7,505 nt of DNA, taken from NCBI GenBank assembly GCA_013415575.1, contig JAAEES010000073.1:1-7505 (forward strand), written 5' to 3'. Position 1 is the stretch's first letter, and each line of letters starts with the position of its first letter. Made by a program: the position numbers and the translations under genes. This DNA is from Methanomicrobiales archaeon (GTDB taxonomy: Archaea > Halobacteriota > Methanomicrobia > Methanomicrobiales > Methanospirillaceae). A model generated the notes under the pieces. That model ran no database searches. It saw only the letters and a list, made by a program, of their open reading frames with translations, and was not told the origin of the DNA. Below, piece by piece: positions 1 through 5,828 of the stretch.

Positions 1-1
1 T

Positions 2-157
2 ACGGAACTCAGGGAATATATGCCCCTTGCGGAGGAGATCGAGCAGTTCTGGAGTAATGCGGAGAATCGGGAGGCCGGGACCTGGAACGAGTACCGGGAG
101 ATCAATATGGTGATGCTCGCCACCAGTCTTGCCCCGGAGGGATTTCTTTCCACATAA
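2..157 (+). CDS. 3' end of an unrecognised protein gene (5' end outside the window)
   Basis: An open frame enters from the left edge in frame 2 and runs 51 codons to a TAA at 155-157. The visible C-terminal tail is hydrophilic and rich in Glu, Asn and Trp (it contains EEIEQFWSNAENREAG and ends EGFLST), as expected of a soluble, probably helical domain. No signal peptide, membrane segment or catalytic motif can be seen in this part, and I do not recognise the family. The other two forward frames are interrupted or do not give plausible protein, which supports this frame. A T5 run at 204-208 downstream could help end transcription. Function cannot be assigned from this fragment. Confidence 0.6.
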   Translation, partial: TELREYMPLAEEIEQFWSNAENREAGTWNEYREINMVMLATSLAPEGFLST

Positions 158-253
158 GAAAGCAGTATTGTTCAACTTATTCCGGAAAACACTGATAACA
201 GCCTTTTTATCGTGTTCGGAGTCGACCGGCTGACGAGATGAAGAGGAAAATTA
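158..253 (+). promoter_or_regulatory. Intergenic region with candidate promoter of the EamA transporter gene
   Basis: The gap between the upstream stop and the transporter gene holds a T-rich TATA-like element (CTTTTTATC, about 203-211). Initiation about 25 bases downstream of it would fall near 233-238. The element sits in the loop of an imperfect dyad: TCCG (181-184) and AACAC (188-192) can pair with GTGTT (212-216) and CGGA (217-220), with GAA bulged out. A GAGG ribosome-binding-like site lies at 243-246, seven bases before the TTG at 254. The promoter call rests only on base composition and spacing. Confidence 0.3.
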
Positions 254-313
254 TTGAAGCGGGAAGAAATCCAGCTGCATCCTTATCCTCCCTCCCGACA
301 ACACATCATAATC

Positions 314-1237
314 ATGTTCTGGTTCCCGATTGCCCTGCTCGGTGCCATCAGCCAGGCTGCATACAGCTTCTCCATAAAGGTGCTCCTTCGACGGATTCCC
401 CCGTTTTTCCTTGCCGGATATTCCTTTCTCGCCGGCTCCCTGATTCTTTTCTCTCTGATTCTCTTTTCCGGCATCCCGCCCCTTGGCCAGGGGCTCTTCC
501 CGGCTGTAGCTGCAACCGTGGCCATCAATACGGTGGCAACTGTCCTCTTTTACCGGGCACTATCCACCACTGATCTTTCCCTCTGCGTACCTATCCTCGC
601 ATTTACCCCGGTCTTTCTGATCCTTACCTCTTTTATTATTCTGGGGGAAATCCCCTCCCCGGCTGGCGCCGTTGGCATCTTCCTCGTCGCAAGCGGCGCC
701 TTCCTGCTCACTCAGAAGTCCGGCCATGGTCAATCCGCTTCCCTGCATACTCCCTTCCTCACCCTTCGATATGATGCGGGAGTCCGGTCTATGCTCATTG
801 TTGCGTTCCTGTACAGTCTGTCGGTGAACTATGACAAGGAGGTGGTCCTCAATTCCAGCCCGCTCTTTGGAAGTGCACTTATTCTCTTTCTCTTAGCCAT
901 CGTCTTCCTGCTCATCGCAGTATTAACCAGGTCTACGCGATTATTCGCTGTCCAGAATTCCCTGGAACCGGGATCGGTTCCGTCAGATCCCCCTTCTCCT
1001 CATTCCCTCTTTTTTATATACGGAGCAGTCGGGATGATCCTGGCTATTGAGGGAATCTCGATCAATACTGCCTATACCATGACCATCGTTCCCTATGTAA
1101 TCACAATAAAGCGACTGTCTATCTTCTTTTCCGTGCTCTTCGGCGGCCTCCTCCTTCATGAAGAGCACATCCGGGGGCGGATGTTCGGGGCTTTCGTGAT
1201 GATAGCAGGAGCAATGGTGATCGGACTATGGGGATGA
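314..1237 (+). CDS. EamA/DMT-superfamily membrane transporter
   Basis: This is a drug/metabolite-transporter type permease of 307 residues, close to the usual size for two EamA repeats (about 300 residues, ten membrane helices). The first repeat covers about residues 3-134 and carries the family-typical stretch around ALSTTDLSLCVPILAFTP followed by FIILGE, where a Gly-Glu closes helix 4. The second repeat covers about residues 158-306 and ends in the matching pattern with LLLHEEHIRG before the last helix. A Ser/Pro-rich hydrophilic loop (about residues 211-230) interrupts the second half. I chose ATG 314 because MFWFPIALLGA begins directly in helix 1. A TTG at 254 would add 20 mostly polar residues, but it has a better ribosome-binding site (GAGG at 243-246), so it cannot be excluded. 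The substrate cannot be told; the family moves amino acids, nucleosides and other small metabolites. The gene appears to be monocistronic. Confidence 0.88.
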   Translation: MFWFPIALLGAISQAAYSFSIKVLLRRIPPFFLAGYSFLAGSLILFSLILFSGIPPLGQGLFPAVAATVAINTVATVLFYRALSTTDLSLCVPILAFTPVFLILTSFIILGEIPSPAGAVGIFLVASGAFLLTQKSGHGQSASLHTPFLTLRYDAGVRSMLIVAFLYSLSVNYDKEVVLNSSPLFGSALILFLLAIVFLLIAVLTRSTRLFAVQNSLEPGSVPSDPPSPHSLFFIYGAVGMILAIEGISINTAYTMTIVPYVITIKRLSIFFSVLFGGLLLHEEHIRGRMFGAFVMIAGAMVIGLWG

Positions 1238-1327
1238 ACAGGAATGGTTTCGGCAGGAATCCTGGCATGGAAGGAGCAGGCGGAGATGACGGTCCGGGAA
1301 ATTCCCCCTGACTGAAAAAACAATATA

Positions 1328-1348
1328 TTGGAATCCATTCCAAAAAAA
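1328..1348 (-). terminator. Candidate terminator/dyad downstream of the B3/B4 gene
   Basis: The sequence TTGGAATCCATTCCAA (1328-1343) is a perfect inverted repeat with 7-base arms and a 2-base centre. It is overlapped and followed by a run of seven A at 1342-1348. Read on the minus strand, a U7 tract comes just after the convergent gene ends and just before the dyad. Archaeal termination depends mainly on U tracts, so termination of the reverse-strand transcript is plausible. The very short centre would suit a protein-binding dyad as well as an RNA hairpin. Confidence 0.3.
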
Positions 1349-1418
1349 GACTAAATATCAAGTTTTATTAAATTTCCCTGTCACCAGCTGATGAACATGA
1401 ACAGTATGGGAAGAGAGA

Positions 1419-1425
1419 TTTTTTT
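1419..1425 (+). terminator. T7 tract, possible terminator of the EamA transporter transcript
   Basis: Seven consecutive T on the + strand lie about 180 bases after the transporter stop and just before the end of the convergent gene. Oligo-U tracts are the main intrinsic termination signal in euryarchaea. No hairpin precedes it. Confidence 0.25.
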
Positions 1426-1448
1426 GAACTTCAACGATATCCTGATCT

Positions 1449-2082
1449 TCATTCGCCCGGAAATACTTCCGCCACGGATGGAACGCCCCCCGTATACTCC
1501 TTCAAATACCCGGTACACATCTCGTATGCCTCGATCACCTTCTGCTTTTTAACCTTGGGCACTCCGCAGGTCACGATATGGATATTTTTCGTACCGATGG
1601 TCACCTTCGTGGCGTCCGAATCACGGTAGGGGTAGATGGCGATTACCTGTTCCGAATCGGTGAGGATGACCTGGTTCTTCCGGAGCACCACCGGTTTTTC
1701 CATGCCGGTCCCCGTTCAGCATATCGGCATCGAACGCTGCCATGGGTATACCGGTGACGGCCGAGGCAAGGTTGTAGGCATCCACGGCAGTATTTATTCT
1801 GGGGAGTTTTCCTCCGGAAAGCATCCTCCTCACCAGGGCCTCGGAGGCCGGCCGGGTCTTGGTGGGATCGACGCCCACGCTCCAGAAAAAGTCCCGGTAC
1901 GCCCTGAAGAGCGGTTCGTCCTTGACCTGTTCCAGGGTATACCGGGATCGTACCTCCCGGATGATATCCAGTTTCAGGGCTTCCAGCCCCGGATGTTCCC
2001 GTACAATGTGAACGGATCTGATATCCCCTTCGGCCACACCGATTCCCGGGAATGCGGCCAAAACTTCCTGGCTGAACTCCAT
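1449..2082 (-). pseudogene. B3/B4 (PheT-like) tRNA-binding domain protein, frameshifted
   Basis: Read from 2082 down to 1449, this is a stand-alone B3/B4 domain protein, the family related to the editing domain of phenylalanyl-tRNA synthetase beta chain. The N-terminal part (from ATG 2082) has the family pattern FRAYRDFFWSVGVDPTKTRP, then SEALVRRML, then RINTAVDAYNLASAVTGIP and AAFDADML. It then runs into a wrong frame and stops at 1621. The family pattern resumes one base over, in the frame beginning MEKPVVLRK (ATG 1703), with IAIYPYRDSDATKV, TKNIHIVTCGVP and a stop at 1449. The span is 634 bases, one more than a multiple of three, and the switch must lie near 1700-1715. A C4 run at 1710-1713 is the obvious site: removing one C joins the frames. 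Joined, the product would be about 210 residues and seems to lack the strand and loop normally found between ...LNG and GMEKP, so a deletion of about 45-50 bases is an alternative. In the family these proteins are thought to bind or deacylate mischarged tRNA. No strong ribosome-binding site precedes ATG 2082. Confidence 0.72.
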
Positions 2083-2110
2083 GACAGAACAGTATCAGGT
2101 GAAATTCTTA

Positions 2111-2120
2111 CATGAATATA
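2111..2120 (-). promoter_or_regulatory. Possible TATA box of the B3/B4 gene
   Basis: On the minus strand TATATTCATG (2120 down to 2111) lies about 30-38 bases before the ATG at 2082. Initiation about 25 bases downstream would give a leader of only about 10 bases, matching the missing Shine-Dalgarno site. Beside it is a short tandem repeat, GTGCAGGTA/GTGCAGGTG at 2126-2143. The call is based on position and composition only. Confidence 0.3.
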
Positions 2121-2217
2121 CTGGTGTGCAGGTAGTGCAGGTGGTACCTCGTATCTTCAGAGCCGGTCGGGAAAACCCTGAATATCCACATACTCCATTG
2201 TCCAAAAAAGAAGAGAA

Positions 2218-2679
2218 TCAGTCCAGCAGCTGGTCATCGATCTCCATGAGCTCGATGTTTAACAGTTGCATATTCCCCTGCGACATGACCGGTCCGGCAT
2301 GCCGGGCAACCGCTGCCCGGTAGCGTTCGGCAAGGAGGACCTTCTTCTGTTTTTCTTCCTCGCTCTCTTTGCCCTTGATATACCCGGTCAGGATTGCTTT
2401 TCCTCCGATTCCCGAGGTGATACCAATCACAACGAATGTCAGTGGTGATAGTGGAGGATTCAGGGCGTAGACCAGAACCGCTGCCATACCCCCGATGATC
2501 ACGTCAGCCAGAAATCCGAAATTGATCATGGTCAACTTATCATTCTCATATACCTTGAACGGAAACGTGAGCCCCTTTTCCATTAACAGGGAAAAAATTA
2601 CCCCGCCAACCGCACCAAGGACGAATATCACAAAAAAATCCCTCAGGAAACTTCCAAATACCGGCATAAAATCTGTCAT
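2218..2679 (-). CDS. Small three-helix membrane protein of unknown function
   Basis: The protein has 153 residues from ATG 2679; a GTG at 2688 would add three. Three hydrophobic segments are visible: about residues 11-33, 53-73 and 79-101. The latter two form a helical pair rich in Gly and Ala (GFLADVIIGGMAAVLVYAL, a short Pro-Pro turn, then TFVVIGITSGIGGKAIL). The C-terminal third is soluble and charged, with a Glu/Lys-rich helix (about 103-126) and an acidic end, MEIDDQLLD. The layout of a GFLxDxxIG helix, a turn and a Gly-rich helix resembles small membrane families of unknown function such as DUF4257; this is a resemblance by eye only. The protein might act as a small membrane scaffold or a holin-like oligomer, but nothing in the sequence shows this. 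A TATA-like TTTAAA and a dyad lie upstream at 2735-2756. The gene follows the same strand as the B3/B4 gene, 135 bases away, with a separate promoter-like element for each. Confidence 0.75.
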   Translation of the reverse strand: MTDFMPVFGSFLRDFFVIFVLGAVGGVIFSLLMEKGLTFPFKVYENDKLTMINFGFLADVIIGGMAAVLVYALNPPLSPLTFVVIGITSGIGGKAILTGYIKGKESEEEKQKKVLLAERYRAAVARHAGPVMSQGNMQLLNIELMEIDDQLLD

Positions 2680-2701
2680 ACTGTTCACGTACCCTGTTTT
2701 C

Positions 2702-2757
2702 CAGATGAGGAATCTGATTTGATAATGTTTTCTACCTGCAAAATGCAGGATTTAAAC
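2702..2757 (-). promoter_or_regulatory. Promoter region of the three-helix membrane protein, with an overlapping dyad
   Basis: On the minus strand a TATA-like GTTTAAAT (about 2757-2750) is followed at once by the perfect inverted repeat CCTGCATTTTGCAGG (2749-2735; 6-base arms, 3-base centre). The likely start of transcription is near 2727. The dyad therefore lies between TATA box and start site, a common place for archaeal repressors to bind. In the presumed leader a second small inverted repeat, CAGAT/ATCTG (2702-2706 and 2712-2716), could form a hairpin. The leader would be about 45 bases long. Confidence 0.35.
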
Positions 2758-2772
2758 CGCTCGTATCCGGAC

Positions 2773-2792
2773 GATTACGTGATCGCGTAATC
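2773..2792. promoter_or_regulatory. 20-base near-perfect palindrome, operator-like
   Basis: GATTACGTGATCGCGTAATC has perfect 7-base arms (GATTACG/CGTAATC) around a 6-base centre that is itself nearly symmetric, so 18 of 20 positions match the reverse complement. It lies about 16 bases upstream of the TATA-like box of the reverse-strand membrane protein gene (box at 2750-2757), a position suited to a helix-turn-helix activator or repressor dimer. The size and symmetry fit a dimeric DNA-binding protein better than a hairpin. Confidence 0.4.
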
Positions 2793-2853
2793 ATTTATGA
2801 TGCATTCCGTCTCAATCCCGGCTTCTCATCGAGCTCGCTTCGTATCTTCTCCC

Positions 2854-2931
2854 TTAAGGAGCATCCTCAATAGAGTAGATGATGATCCCCGCGGGCAGCG
2901 CCACCAGGCCAGGCACGATCTCTTCCCGCAC
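2854..2931 (-). pseudogene. Short orphan reading frame, possible remnant of a membrane protein
   Basis: On the minus strand a 25-codon frame from GTG 2931 to TAA 2854 encodes a peptide with a polar start and a hydrophobic core (PGLVALPAGIIIYS) ending in acidic residues. The composition is that of real protein, unlike the other frames here, but a TGA lies only three codons upstream of the GTG and no ribosome-binding site is evident. It could be the last piece of a deleted gene, a very small membrane peptide, or chance. Confidence 0.15.
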
Positions 2932-2959
2932 GTGTGCTCAGGATCCACACATATGCATT

Positions 2960-2972
2960 TTCCTGACAGGAA
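2960..2972. repeat. 13-base perfect palindrome TTCCTGACAGGAA
   Basis: The arms TTCCTG and CAGGAA flank a single A. It lies about 40 bases before the TATA-like element of the SnoaL-like gene. It is followed by a weaker dyad, TCATT/AATGA (2974-2987). It may be an operator or chance. Confidence 0.25.
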
Positions 2973-3004
2973 TTCATTCCGAAATGAGGTTCGGGCAGAG
3001 GTCG

Positions 3005-3042
3005 ACTCGATAATTTAAGTCCTGAAACGATGATGATGCAGT
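3005..3042 (+). promoter_or_regulatory. Candidate promoter of the SnoaL-like gene (probably leaderless)
   Basis: An AT-rich box, ATAATTTAAG (about 3010-3019), is centred about 28 bases before the ATG at 3043, so transcription would start at or next to the start codon. No Shine-Dalgarno site precedes the ATG. Both facts fit a leaderless archaeal mRNA. Confidence 0.35.
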
Positions 3043-3237
3043 ATGTCTGGAGAGGGGAACAAGGAACTATTCAGGCGTGTCATTGAAGAAGGATACAATA
3101 AGGGAAACCTGGAAACGCTCAATGAACTTTTCTCTCCCTCCTTTATCGAACATCAGGACGGGATAATTGCCGAACACTGGGGAGTTGCCGACCGGTTTTC
3201 CCTGATGCAGCAACTGGGAGTGATTCCTGGCCGGTAA
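3043..3237 (+). pseudogene. SnoaL-like (polyketide cyclase/NTF2-fold) gene with the middle missing
   Basis: The frame encodes 64 residues, whereas SnoaL-like proteins are usually about 130-145. The first 37 or so residues (NKELFRRVIEEGYNKGNLET, then LNELFSPSFIEHQ) match the N-terminal helices of the family. The last 26 or so (DGIIAEHWGVADRFSLMQQL then GVIPGR) match its C-terminal end, where DGKIxEHW...LxxMQQLG is typical. The sheet-forming middle, roughly 70-80 residues, is absent and the two ends are joined in frame near EHQ-DG (about 3155-3165). The family adopts a cone-shaped NTF2-like fold with the ligand pocket formed by the missing part, so the product is unlikely to be a normal enzyme. 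The gene is complete in the sense of having a start, a stop and no frameshift. It is followed after about 90 bases by the ATPase gene on the same strand. The call is an internally deleted gene; a genuine mini-protein is possible but less likely. Confidence 0.6.
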
Positions 3238-3244
3238 CAAATTT

Positions 3245-3264
3245 CCGGGCATGATAGCCCCCGG
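3245..3264 (+). terminator. GC-rich inverted repeat between the SnoaL-like and ATPase genes
   Basis: CCGGGC (3245-3250), a six-base loop ATGATA, and GCCCCCGG (3257-3264) can form a stem with one bulged C. No T tract follows, so termination is uncertain. It could instead be a processing structure in a shared transcript. Confidence 0.2.
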
Positions 3265-3330
3265 TCCGCTCCATCGTACCCGGGTGGCAGGATCTGCAGG
3301 TGAGAGATTTTCCTGGATATCCGGTTGACC

Positions 3331-5772
3331 ATGAAAAATATTTCTGCTGAAGATGCACGGAACATGTCCGTTGAGGAACTCTTAACCAGGTTCGACTCCG
3401 GACTCCAGGGGCTTTCTTCATCAGAAGCACAACAACGCATCCAGGAATACGGATACAACGAAATTCCGGAAAAGCATATCTCTCCGATTGTAAAATTTAT
3501 CGGTTACTTCTGGGGCCCAATCCCCTGGATGATAGAGCTCGCCCTTGTCCTTTCTGTGATTCTGGTAAAATGGGATGATTTTGTTATCATCGCAATTCTC
3601 CTCCTGTTCAACGCCGTCATCGGATTCTGGCAGGAGCACAAGGCTGAGAACACCATCTCCCTCCTGAAACAACGACTCGCACTCAGCGCCAGGACTCTCC
3701 GTGATGGCCAGTGGGTCACTATTCCCGCCCGGGAACTCGTACCGGGAGATGTCATCCGTATCAGGCTGGGGGACATAATCCCTGCTGATCTAAAACTGAC
3801 CGGAAGCGGCTCACTCTCGGTTGATGAATCCTCTCTCACCGGAGAATCCCTCCCCGTGACGAAGAATCCTTCCGATACCGCCTACGCCGGTTCGGTCATC
3901 CACCGGGGTGAGACAGAAGGTCTGGTCTATGCCACGGGGATTACCAGCTTTTTCGGAAAGACCACCAGCCTCGTCTCGAAAGAAAAAGGTGCAAGTCATT
4001 TCCAGAAAGCGGTTATCAAAATCGGGGATTACCTCATTGCCCTGGCGGTTGCGCTGGCCGTCATACTCATCCTCGTTGCACTCTTCCGGCATGAGAGTTT
4101 TGCCGAAACACTCCAGTTTGCGCTGGTGTTAACCGTTGCAGCCATCCCGGCAGCCCTCCCGGCCGTGCTCACCACGACGATGGCGGTCGGCGCCATTGCG
4201 CTTGCGAAAAAAGAGGCAATCGTGAGCAAGCTTGTGGCTATCGAAGAGCTGGCCGGGATGGACATCCTCTGTGCGGATAAGACCGGCACCATCACCAGGA
4301 ATGAGCTGACCATTGCCGAAGTGGCACCGTTCGGAAATTTTTCAGAAGAAGACGTTCTCCTCTTCGCCAGGCTTGCATCACAGGAACACGATCCCGATCC
4401 CATTGACAAGGCGGTCATTTCACGGGCTGACGAGGTCCCCGATTTGCCCCGTTCGCTGCAATCATTCCGGGTTATCAGGTTCAGACCCTTCGATCCGGTG
4501 GAAAAAAGAACAGAAGCACTGGTAGAAACAAGGGACGCTTCCCGGTTTACCGCCGCAAAGGGTGCACCTCAGGTCATTCTCGCTCTGGCAGAAGAGAAAG
4601 AGCGTATCCGGTCCCCGGTCGAGGAGATGGTGAATGCATTCGCTGAGCGCGGGTATCGGGCGCTGGGGGTGGCACGGGGTGATGAACAGGGGGCCTGGCA
4701 CTTCGCCGGATTGCTTGCCCTGTACGATCCACCGCGGGATGACTCCGTTGCCACCATTTCAACGGCACAAAACATGGGGATCCGGGTTAAAATGCTCACC
4801 GGTGACCACATCGCTATTGCACGGGAAATTGCGGCAAGAATTCACCTCGGAAAAAATATCGTTTCCGCATCATCTCTCAGGAAGATCTCATCTGATGAAT
4901 GTGGACGGATCATGGAAGATTCCGACGGCCTGGCCGAGGTATTCCCCGAGCACAAGTTCCGGATCGTCGAGGCTCTCCAGAAGAGGAACCATATCGTCGG
5001 GATGACCGGGGATGGGGTGAACGATGCCCCTGCCCTCAAGAGGGCCGATGCGGGCATCGCCGTCGCGGGTGCCACGGACGCTGCGAAATCAGCCGCAGAC
5101 ATCGTCCTCACCCGGCCGGGAATCTCCGTGATTATCGATGCCATCCATGAGAGCCGGAAAATCTTTCAAAGGATGAATAACTATGCCATATACCGGATAT
5201 CAGAGACAATCCGGGTATTATTCTTCATTACCACGTCTATCATCGTATTCGGATTTTACCCGGTTTCCGCACTGATGATCGTCCTCCTCGCCCTCCTGAA
5301 TGATTTTTCCATCATGACCATCGCGTTCGACAACGTTATCCCCTCTGATCAGCCGGAACGGTGGGAGATGAGGAAACTGCTTGGAATATCCACGATCCTC
5401 GGACTTTTCGGTGTTCTATCGTCGTTCGGTATTCTCTTCATCGGAAAAGAGCTATTCCTCCTCTCTCCCGAAATCCTCCAGTCGTTCATCTACCTGAAAC
5501 TCTCAGTCGCAGGACATCTCATGGTGTTCGCCGCACGGACACGGGGCCCGTTCTGGACGGTTAAGCCTGCACTCCCCCTCTTTCTTGCCATCGCCCTTAC
5601 GCAACTAACTGCCACCCTTCTCACGGTGTATGGGATTCTCCTCCCTGCAATGGGGTGGAGTCTTGCTCTCTTTGTGTGGATATATGCCCTGGTGCTCTTC
5701 CTTGCCACCGATGTGATAAAAGTCCGGGCATACTATCTCCTCGACCATACGAATATTATTTTCCGTCGTTAG
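3331..5772 (+). CDS. Plasma-membrane-type proton-pumping P-type ATPase (P3A)
   Basis: The 813-residue product couples ATP hydrolysis to H+ export across the cell membrane. From ATG 3331 the visible motifs are the actuator loop TGES (170-173), the phosphorylation site DKTGT (Asp316), the nucleotide-binding KGAP (from Lys410), MLTGD (488-492) and the hinge GDGVNDAP (560-567). Helix 4 carries IPAALPAVLT, and the sequence up to VAIEELAGMDILCADKTGT is close to that of plant and fungal proton pumps rather than Ca2+ or heavy-metal pumps. Asn94 in helix 2 and Asp658 in LLALLNDFSIMTI match the Asn/Asp pair of the proton path known from plant pumps. About ten membrane helices fit. The protein ends soon after the last helix, so the autoinhibitory C-terminal domain of plant pumps is absent; this length suits archaeal homologues. 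An alternative TTG at 3325 adds two residues. No good ribosome-binding site is seen, and the gene may share a transcript with the SnoaL remnant upstream. Confidence 0.93.
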   Translation: MKNISAEDARNMSVEELLTRFDSGLQGLSSSEAQQRIQEYGYNEIPEKHISPIVKFIGYFWGPIPWMIELALVLSVILVKWDDFVIIAILLLFNAVIGFWQEHKAENTISLLKQRLALSARTLRDGQWVTIPARELVPGDVIRIRLGDIIPADLKLTGSGSLSVDESSLTGESLPVTKNPSDTAYAGSVIHRGETEGLVYATGITSFFGKTTSLVSKEKGASHFQKAVIKIGDYLIALAVALAVILILVALFRHESFAETLQFALVLTVAAIPAALPAVLTTTMAVGAIALAKKEAIVSKLVAIEELAGMDILCADKTGTITRNELTIAEVAPFGNFSEEDVLLFARLASQEHDPDPIDKAVISRADEVPDLPRSLQSFRVIRFRPFDPVEKRTEALVETRDASRFTAAKGAPQVILALAEEKERIRSPVEEMVNAFAERGYRALGVARGDEQGAWHFAGLLALYDPPRDDSVATISTAQNMGIRVKMLTGDHIAIAREIAARIHLGKNIVSASSLRKISSDECGRIMEDSDGLAEVFPEHKFRIVEALQKRNHIVGMTGDGVNDAPALKRADAGIAVAGATDAAKSAADIVLTRPGISVIIDAIHESRKIFQRMNNYAIYRISETIRVLFFITTSIIVFGFYPVSALMIVLLALLNDFSIMTIAFDNVIPSDQPERWEMRKLLGISTILGLFGVLSSFGILFIGKELFLLSPEILQSFIYLKLSVAGHLMVFAARTRGPFWTVKPALPLFLAIALTQLTATLLTVYGILLPAMGWSLALFVWIYALVLFLATDVIKVRAYYLLDHTNIIFRR

Positions 5773-5777
5773 TATGG
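5745..5777 (+). terminator. Weak inverted repeat across the ATPase stop codon
   Basis: CCATAC (5745-5750) and GTATGG (5772-5777) are perfect reverse complements separated by 21 bases that contain an AT-rich ATTATTTT tract. It lies at the end of the ATPase gene, only about 50 bases from the end of the convergent gene, and could aid termination. Evidence is limited to symmetry and position. Confidence 0.2.
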
Positions 5778-5828
5778 ACAATTTCCACGTGGCACCCGGC
5801 AAGGGGGGAGGCTGAAACGCCAGGCCGG

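Larger units (their letters stand above)
1238..1448. other. Non-coding gap between two convergent genes
   Basis: About 210 bases separate the stop of the transporter gene from the stop of the reverse-strand B3/B4 gene. I see no credible gene here. The left part is GC-rich and the centre (about 1313-1375) is AT-rich. The gap contains a perfect 16-base dyad at 1328-1343 and pyrimidine tracts suited to archaeal termination on both strands: T7 on the + strand at 1419-1425, and an A7 run at 1342-1348 that reads as T7 on the minus strand. Confidence 0.5.
2689..3042. other. Gap between divergent genes, rich in dyads, without a clear gene
   Basis: About 350 bases separate the reverse-strand membrane protein from the forward SnoaL-like gene. 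I find no RNA gene fold and no convincing full gene. It holds promoter-like elements at both ends, a 20-base near-palindrome at 2773-2792, a 13-base palindrome at 2960-2972, and a short minus-strand reading frame at 2854-2931 that looks like the tail of a membrane protein. A 73-codon forward frame over 2797-3018 has an unlikely composition (rich in Arg, His and Ser) and is not called. Confidence 0.5.

Noticed and set aside
238..573. Forward open frame of 111 codons starting at an ATG
   Set aside because: It overlaps the EamA transporter in another frame and its composition (many Pro, His, Cys, Ser) is not protein-like, whereas the transporter frame has family motifs.
1391..1552. Forward open frame starting at an ATG before the T7 tract
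   Set aside because: It mostly reads antisense to the end of the B3/B4 gene, ends in low-complexity Pro/Ser/Arg, and has no ribosome-binding site.
1636..2115. Forward open frame of 159 codons
   Set aside because: It is antisense to the B3/B4 gene, whose frames carry clear family motifs; no recognisable domain is seen in the forward frame.
2126..2143. Tandem nine-base repeat GTGCAGGTA/GTGCAGGTG
   Set aside because: Only two units, no CRISPR-like spacing and no further copies seen; kept only as a note at the B3/B4 promoter.
2797..3018. Forward open frame of 73 codons in the divergent gap
   Set aside because: Composition rich in Arg, His and Ser, no motif, no ribosome-binding site; treated as non-coding.
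2761..3042. Possible tRNA or small RNA gene in the divergent gap
   Set aside because: No cloverleaf, no T-arm GGTTCRA pattern and no C/D or H/ACA box arrangement could be found by eye.
4029..4418. Reverse open frame of 129 codons within the ATPase gene
   Set aside because: Antisense shadow rich in Ser, Ala and Thr over a gene with complete P-type ATPase motifs.
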